A DNA stretch of 9,165 bases from an uncultured Clostridia bacterium (GTDB taxonomy: Bacteria; Bacillota; Clostridia; Christensenellales; DTU072), in contig CAKRAY010000049.1 of assembly GCA_934296355.1 (NCBI GenBank), positions 1 to 9,165 of the forward strand, written 5' to 3'. The stretch's first letter is position 1. Each line of letters begins with the position of its first letter. Below the pieces are notes generated by a model. It searched no databases. It was given only the letters and a program-made list of their open reading frames with translations, and was not told the origin of the DNA. The position numbers were made by a program, and so were the translations under genes. Shown here in pieces: positions 6,202-9,165 of this stretch.

Positions 6202-6230
6202 TGCATAAACATTGCATAAGTAATGCATAA
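6202..6230. repeat. Three TGCATAA repeats with 11-bp period
   Basis: TGCATAA occurs exactly at 6202, 6213 and 6224, one DNA helical turn apart. Because TGCA is self-complementary, adjacent units also form inverted repeats: TGCAT-N5-ATGCA at 6213-6227 is perfect, and TGCAT-N5-TTGCA at 6202-6216 has one mismatch. This looks like a cooperative operator array downstream of P1. The half-site resembles that of ArgR boxes, but the 15-bp geometry is one base longer than the classical box, so the regulator is left open. Confidence 0.6.
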
Positions 6231-6273
6231 AATACCGCAAAATGAATAATTATAGATATTTTCAAAAAAATTA

Positions 6274-6291
6274 TGCAAAACGCTTGCAATA
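6274..6291. promoter_or_regulatory. TGCA-N7-TGCA site overlapping the P2 -35 box
   Basis: TGCAA (6274-6278) and TTGCA (6284-6288) form a perfect inverted repeat with an N5 spacer, the same 15-bp geometry as the upstream array. It overlaps the TTGCAA taken as the -35 box of P2. It also resembles a catabolite-repression (cre) site with one extra base. Confidence 0.5.
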
Positions 6292-6312
6292 TTTTTTTTG
6301 TCGGTGTACTAT
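6284..6312 (+). promoter_or_regulatory. Possible second promoter P2 of the ABC operon
   Basis: TTGCAA (6284-6289), 17 bp spacer, TACTAT (6307-6312), each 4/6 to consensus. Weaker than P1, but its -35 box is covered by the TGCA-N7-TGCA motif, as expected for a regulated promoter. Start near 6319. Confidence 0.35.
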
Positions 6313-6333
6313 ATGGGACGTACAAAGGACGAA

Positions 6334-6358
6334 GCCCTCGATAAGAGGGGGTTAGGGC
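6334..6358 (+). promoter_or_regulatory. Leader hairpin with two alternative pairings
   Basis: CCCTC (6335-6339) can pair with GAGGG (6345-6349) around a GATAA loop, or GCCCT (6334-6338) with AGGGC (6354-6358). The hairpin lies 7 nt before the AGGAGA Shine-Dalgarno (6365-6370), so it could affect translation of the first gene. No known riboswitch was recognised. Confidence 0.3.
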
Positions 6359-6379
6359 GAAAGAAGGAGAGAAGAGGAA

Positions 6380-7252
6380 ATGAAAAAAACGATTTGTTTA
6401 ATAACGGCGCTGGTTATGCTGGCGGCTTGCATAGTTTGCTTTACGGCTTGCGGCGATAACGGGGACGAGTTTGTCGCGGAAGACGCGATAGACTTGTTGC
6501 AAGAAGATTTCGGTATTGCGGTAACCAAGGGCAACGACAAATTGCTTGCCGCGGTCAATAAAGTTATCGACGAGTGGAACGAAAACGGCAAAATGCAACA
6601 ATACAAAGACTACTATCAAGCGTTAGCGGCGGAAGAAAGCGAGGGTCAAAAGGCGGTAGCGCCGGAAGGCTTGCAAGTGGAATGGGATTTCGGCAACGCC
6701 ACGGAAACGATTACGGTATACACCGAAGCGGGTTTCGAGCCTTACGAGTTTATGTATAACGGAGAAGTAGTCGGTTTGGATATCGCGATTATGGCGCAAG
6801 TCGCCGTGAACGAAGGCAAGAAAATCGACGTTAAGAACATTCTTTTCGATACGATTCCGGTAAGCGTGGCGACCGCTACGGGCGACGCGGTAGGCGCGGC
6901 GGCAATAACAATTAACGACGAGCGTAAAGAGCAAGTAGACTTCAGTAACGTTTACGAGAGTTCCACTTTGGTAGTCGTTTCCAAAAACGGACAATGCAAG
7001 AGCGTCAAAGATTTGGCGGGCAAGAGAGTAGGCGTACAAGAGGGTACGAGCGGCGACCTTATCATCAGCGCGGCGATTAAAGGCGGTTACGTTTACAAAA
7101 AAGAAGACGGGGGCTCCGTTACGGTAAAAGCCGAAGGCGCGGAAGTTAAACAATATAAGCAATACGCGCTTGCTTTCGCGGATTTGAAGAACGGACGTAT
7201 CGACGCGATTCTTATGGATAAGATTCCGGCGCAACTTATGTTAAGCAAATGA
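6380..7252 (+). CDS. Amino-acid ABC transporter solute-binding lipoprotein, apparently circularly permuted
   Basis: Extracytoplasmic receptor that delivers an amino acid to the permease encoded next. It has 290 residues with a lipoprotein signal peptide; the lipidated cysteine is C24 (FTAC) or C17 (LAAC). The fold is SBP_bac_3, but the order is odd. Residues about 34-80 (EDFGIAVTKGND, LLAAVNKVIDEW, QQYKDYY) match the segment that normally ends these proteins, as in E. coli GlnH. A linker (about 81-108) follows, then the usual start (ITVYTEAGFEPYEF, 111-124), the ligand-binding ITINDERK (176-183, R182 expected to hold the carboxylate), DLAGKRVGVQEGTSG (211-225) and NGRIDAILMD (271-280, D280 expected to hold the amino group). 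The protein stops 10 residues later, where the missing end should begin. Both termini of this fold lie in lobe 1, so the permutation is structurally plausible. AGGAGA (6365-6370) supports the start. A polar amino acid is the likely ligand; which one is unknown. Confidence 0.88.
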   Translation: MKKTICLITALVMLAACIVCFTACGDNGDEFVAEDAIDLLQEDFGIAVTKGNDKLLAAVNKVIDEWNENGKMQQYKDYYQALAAEESEGQKAVAPEGLQVEWDFGNATETITVYTEAGFEPYEFMYNGEVVGLDIAIMAQVAVNEGKKIDVKNILFDTIPVSVATATGDAVGAAAITINDERKEQVDFSNVYESSTLVVVSKNGQCKSVKDLAGKRVGVQEGTSGDLIISAAIKGGYVYKKEDGGSVTVKAEGAEVKQYKQYALAFADLKNGRIDAILMDKIPAQLMLSK

Positions 7253-8007
7253 GTTATTTATTATTAGCAAACAGTATTAAAGATAGATTTTATAAGGCGT
7301 TTCTTTACGACGACAGATACAAACTCTATTTTGAAGGGTTAGAGAATACCTTGTTAATCGCGTTCATTGCCACACTTATCGGTGTGGCAATCGGCGTTAT
7401 TTTGGCTATGATTAACTACGTCAACAAAAAGACGGGTAAACTGAAAATACTTTCTACCATAGCGAAGACTTACATAATGGTTATCCGCGGTACGCCGGTA
7501 GTGCTACAATTATTCATAATGTACTTTTTGGTGTTCGTATCTTCGGATAACGGTATACTAATCGGCTCGTTTACGTTCGGACTTAACTCGGGCGCGTACG
7601 TTGCCGAAATAGTCAGGGCGGGCTTTGAAAGCGTGGATTACGGACAAATGGAAGCGGGCAGGTCGCTCGGTATGTCCACCGCGCAGACGATGATTAAGGT
7701 CATTACGCCGCAAGCGGTCAGGAACGTTATGCCGCCGCTTTTCAACGAGTTCATAACGCTCGTAAAGGAGACCGCGATTGTCGGTTACGTCGGGATAATG
7801 GACTTAGGCAAAGTTCCCGGGTTAATCCAGTCGAGGACGTTCGACTACTTGTTCCCGCTGCTTATTTCGGCGGCGATGTATCTCGTAATCGTAGTCGCGC
7901 TCACGGGCGTGTTGAAACTTATAGAAAAGCGTTTGTCCAAGTCAGACAAGAACTACAAGAGAATCAGAGTAAGAGGCAAGAAGAATAAAGCCGAGGTGGC
8001 GAAATGA
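7249..8007 (+). CDS. Amino-acid ABC transporter permease, HisM/GlnP type
   Basis: A 252-residue inner-membrane subunit of an amino-acid importer. Family landmarks: [16 protein letters not shown] (30-45) starting the first span, RGTP (80-83), [13 protein letters not shown] (113-125), and the cytosolic EAA loop ([12 protein letters not shown], 132-143), which docks onto the ATPase. Final spans run at about 167-190 and 202-226. It is slightly longer than typical (about 220) because of a 30-residue N-terminal extension before span 1 and a strongly basic tail (from about 226) that should face the cytosol. Its ATG overlaps the preceding stop as ATGA with no clear Shine-Dalgarno, so its translation is probably coupled to the binding protein. 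Only one permease gene is present, so a homodimer is expected. Confidence 0.93.
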   Translation: MSYLLLANSIKDRFYKAFLYDDRYKLYFEGLENTLLIAFIATLIGVAIGVILAMINYVNKKTGKLKILSTIAKTYIMVIRGTPVVLQLFIMYFLVFVSSDNGILIGSFTFGLNSGAYVAEIVRAGFESVDYGQMEAGRSLGMSTAQTMIKVITPQAVRNVMPPLFNEFITLVKETAIVGYVGIMDLGKVPGLIQSRTFDYLFPLLISAAMYLVIVVALTGVLKLIEKRLSKSDKNYKRIRVRGKKNKAEVAK

Positions 8008-9077
8008 GTTTATTAAGCGTAATCAATCTGACTAAAAAGTTCGGCGATTTACTCGTACTCGACGATATTACCGAGAGTATAGAAGAGGGCGAAAGGGTCG
8101 TTATCATCGGACCGAGCGGCGGTGGCAAATCTACTTTTTTACGTTGCCTTAACTGTCTCGAAGACCCGACCGCGGGCAAGATTATTTTCGACGGCGTAGA
8201 CCTTGCCGACTTAAAAGTAGATATTAACGAGCAACGTGAAAGAATGGGAATGGTCTTCCAACAATTCAACTTGTTCAACAATTTGACCGTTAAGAAAAAC
8301 ATCACTCTCGCGCCGATTCAAATCGGGAAGAAGAATCTTAGAAAAACGAGAATAAAAAACGCGTTCGTACCCGTATACAACTTTTGGTATAAGCGGTTCG
8401 GAGCGAAGTATAACGAAAAAATCGGCAAAGAGATAGAAAAGTGTAAAGAAAAACTTGTCGCGTTGCGCGCCGAACTCGAACCGCTTGCCGCGGAATGGGA
8501 AAAAACCAAATCGGTAAAGGAAATAAGGGGCAAAGGTTTCGCGACTTACGACCCCACGCTCACCAAGAAAAAACTTGCGTTAACCGAAAAAATCGAGCAA
8601 GTAGAGAGGCGAATTACCCACGCGGTTTTTGTCGAACCGAGAGAGAAACGACCGTTACCTTATTCTTCGGTAAAGGAAATCAAAGCGTTAGCCGAAGACA
8701 AGGCGAACGAACTCTTAAAGCGTATAGGACTGTCGGACAAAGCGAACGCATATCCGTCCACGCTTTCGGGCGGACAAAAACAACGTATCGCTATCGTTCG
8801 CGCCTTGGCGATGAATCCGCAAGTTATGCTTTTCGACGAACCGACAAGCGCGCTCGACCCGGAAATGGTAGGGGAAGTTCTCGACCTTATTAAGGAAATC
8901 GCCGCGACCGGCATGACCATGGTCATCGTCACGCACGAAATGGGCTTTGCTAAAGAGGTCGGTACGCGAATCTTGTTTATGGACCAAGGTAAAATTACCG
9001 AACAAGGCGCGCCCGAAGAGATTTTTGTCGAGCCGAAAAATAAAAGGTTAAAAGAGTTTTTATCAAAAGTTCTCTGA
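8004..9077 (+). CDS. Amino-acid ABC transporter ATPase (GlnQ/HisP type) with a large helical insertion
   Basis: Energises the importer. At 357 residues it is about 115 longer than GlnQ/HisP (about 240-260). Walker [10 protein letters not shown] is at 36-44, Q-loop glutamine at 86 (VFQQFNLF), signature LSGGQ at 254-258, Walker B VMLFDEP at 274-280, D-loop SALD at 282-285 and H-loop H311; all are intact, so the enzyme should be active. The stretch between Q-loop and signature is about 162 residues; GlnQ has about 47. The extra segment (about 109-222) begins with a basic and aromatic part ([19 protein letters not shown]) and continues with charged heptad-like helices (about 137-172 and 184-206). 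It sits in the helical subdomain that contacts the permease coupling loops. The reading frame and codon use do not change across it. The ATG overlaps the permease stop (ATGA), with GAGG close upstream. Confidence 0.93.
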   Translation: MSLLSVINLTKKFGDLLVLDDITESIEEGERVVIIGPSGGGKSTFLRCLNCLEDPTAGKIIFDGVDLADLKVDINEQRERMGMVFQQFNLFNNLTVKKNITLAPIQIGKKNLRKTRIKNAFVPVYNFWYKRFGAKYNEKIGKEIEKCKEKLVALRAELEPLAAEWEKTKSVKEIRGKGFATYDPTLTKKKLALTEKIEQVERRITHAVFVEPREKRPLPYSSVKEIKALAEDKANELLKRIGLSDKANAYPSTLSGGQKQRIAIVRALAMNPQVMLFDEPTSALDPEMVGEVLDLIKEIAATGMTMVIVTHEMGFAKEVGTRILFMDQGKITEQGAPEEIFVEPKNKRLKEFLSKVL

Positions 9078-9165
9078 TTTTTCGGCTTCTTTTTGACGCT
9101 TTATCGCGTTTGAGTGACCTCGCGTACGTCTTTGTACGCGTCGGTTACGGGCTTCAGCCCCACTC
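9078..9165. other. Structured non-coding tail at the window edge
   Basis: No gene and no convincing terminator for the ABC operon. Nested inverted repeats suggest a three-way junction: outer GAGTG (9112-9116) with CACTC (9161-9165), and inside it CGCGTAC (9121-9127) with GTACGCG (9134-9140) and GGGCT (9149-9153) with AGCCC (9156-9160). The outer arm touches the window end and may continue. Options are a structured RNA, an intergenic repeat, or the hairpin-bearing end of an IS200/IS605-type element. Confidence 0.4.

Noticed and set aside
6202..6230. Standard ARG box array
   Set aside because: Half-sites resemble ArgR boxes, but the inverted repeat is 15 bp with an N5 centre, not 14 bp with N4. 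Kept only as one hypothesis.
6274..6288. Classical cre (CcpA) site
   Set aside because: TGCAAAACGCTTGCA fits the cre consensus only after removing one base, and it has the same 15-bp geometry as the neighbouring TGCA repeats, so it was treated as part of that motif.
8325..8675. Frameshift or foreign insertion breaking the ABC ATPase
   Set aside because: The frame stays open, all catalytic motifs continue in the same frame after it, and base composition matches the flanks; an in-frame domain insertion fits better.
9096..9110. Terminator after the ABC operon (ACGC/GCGT hairpin)
   Set aside because: Only 4 bp of stem and a two-to-three base T run; too weak to support.
1..9165. CRISPR array, tRNA or rRNA gene, complete insertion sequence, prophage gene
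   Set aside because: No regular spacer-repeat series, no tRNA cloverleaf with TTCGANTC-type arm, no rRNA-like stretch and no transposase or phage protein was seen on either strand.

Overview
The window looks like chromosomal DNA of an uncultured or little-studied member of the Bacillota (Clostridia-like). The reasons are a tRNA-responsive T-box leader in front of thrS, strong Shine-Dalgarno sites, sigma-A type promoters (TTGACA-N16/17-TATAAT-like), a YtrA-type GntR regulator beside an ABC exporter, and a moderate GC content with mixed AGA/CGT arginine codons. I cannot name a genus from sequence alone.

Layout, left to right. (1) 1-318 is non-coding: a palindrome-rich stretch with repeated C5 tracts, then the promoter region of the first gene. 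(2) 319-1299 (+) encodes a GMP synthase that has only the ATP-pyrophosphatase and dimerisation parts; the glutamine amidotransferase domain is absent. A bidirectional terminator separates it from (3) 1381-1803 (-), a small TerB-like protein. (4) 3814-1952 (-) is a three-gene operon: ABC ATPase, six-span ABC-2 type permease and YtrA-like GntR repressor, in that order and with overlapping ends. A perfect 8-bp inverted repeat overlapping the operon's -10 box is a convincing candidate operator for the regulator. (5) 3919-5993 (+) is threonyl-tRNA synthetase behind a complete T-box leader whose specifier is the Thr codon ACC; the enzyme lacks the N-terminal TGS domain. (6) 6137-9077 (+) is an amino-acid ABC importer operon: lipoprotein solute-binding protein, permease and ATPase, each overlapping the next by ATGA. 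(7) 9078-9165 is a structured non-coding tail cut by the window edge.

The most unusual part is the importer operon. The solute-binding protein reads as a circular permutation of the SBP_bac_3 fold: the segment that normally ends these proteins (GIAV-KGN strand, NKVIDEW helix, K-YY end) sits directly after the signal peptide, and the protein stops where that segment should begin. The ATPase has all nucleotide-binding motifs but carries an insertion of about 115 residues, rich in charged helices, between the Q-loop and the LSGGQ signature, the region that faces the permease. The intergenic region upstream holds two candidate promoters, helically phased TGCA-N7-TGCA motifs, and a C3-N-C3-N-C3-N-C3 tract that would form a G-quadruplex on the minus strand.

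Functionally the window combines purine synthesis (GMP), translation of threonine codons under tRNA control, a self-regulated exporter or stress ABC system, and amino-acid uptake. Nothing in it points to a phage, CRISPR array or complete insertion sequence.
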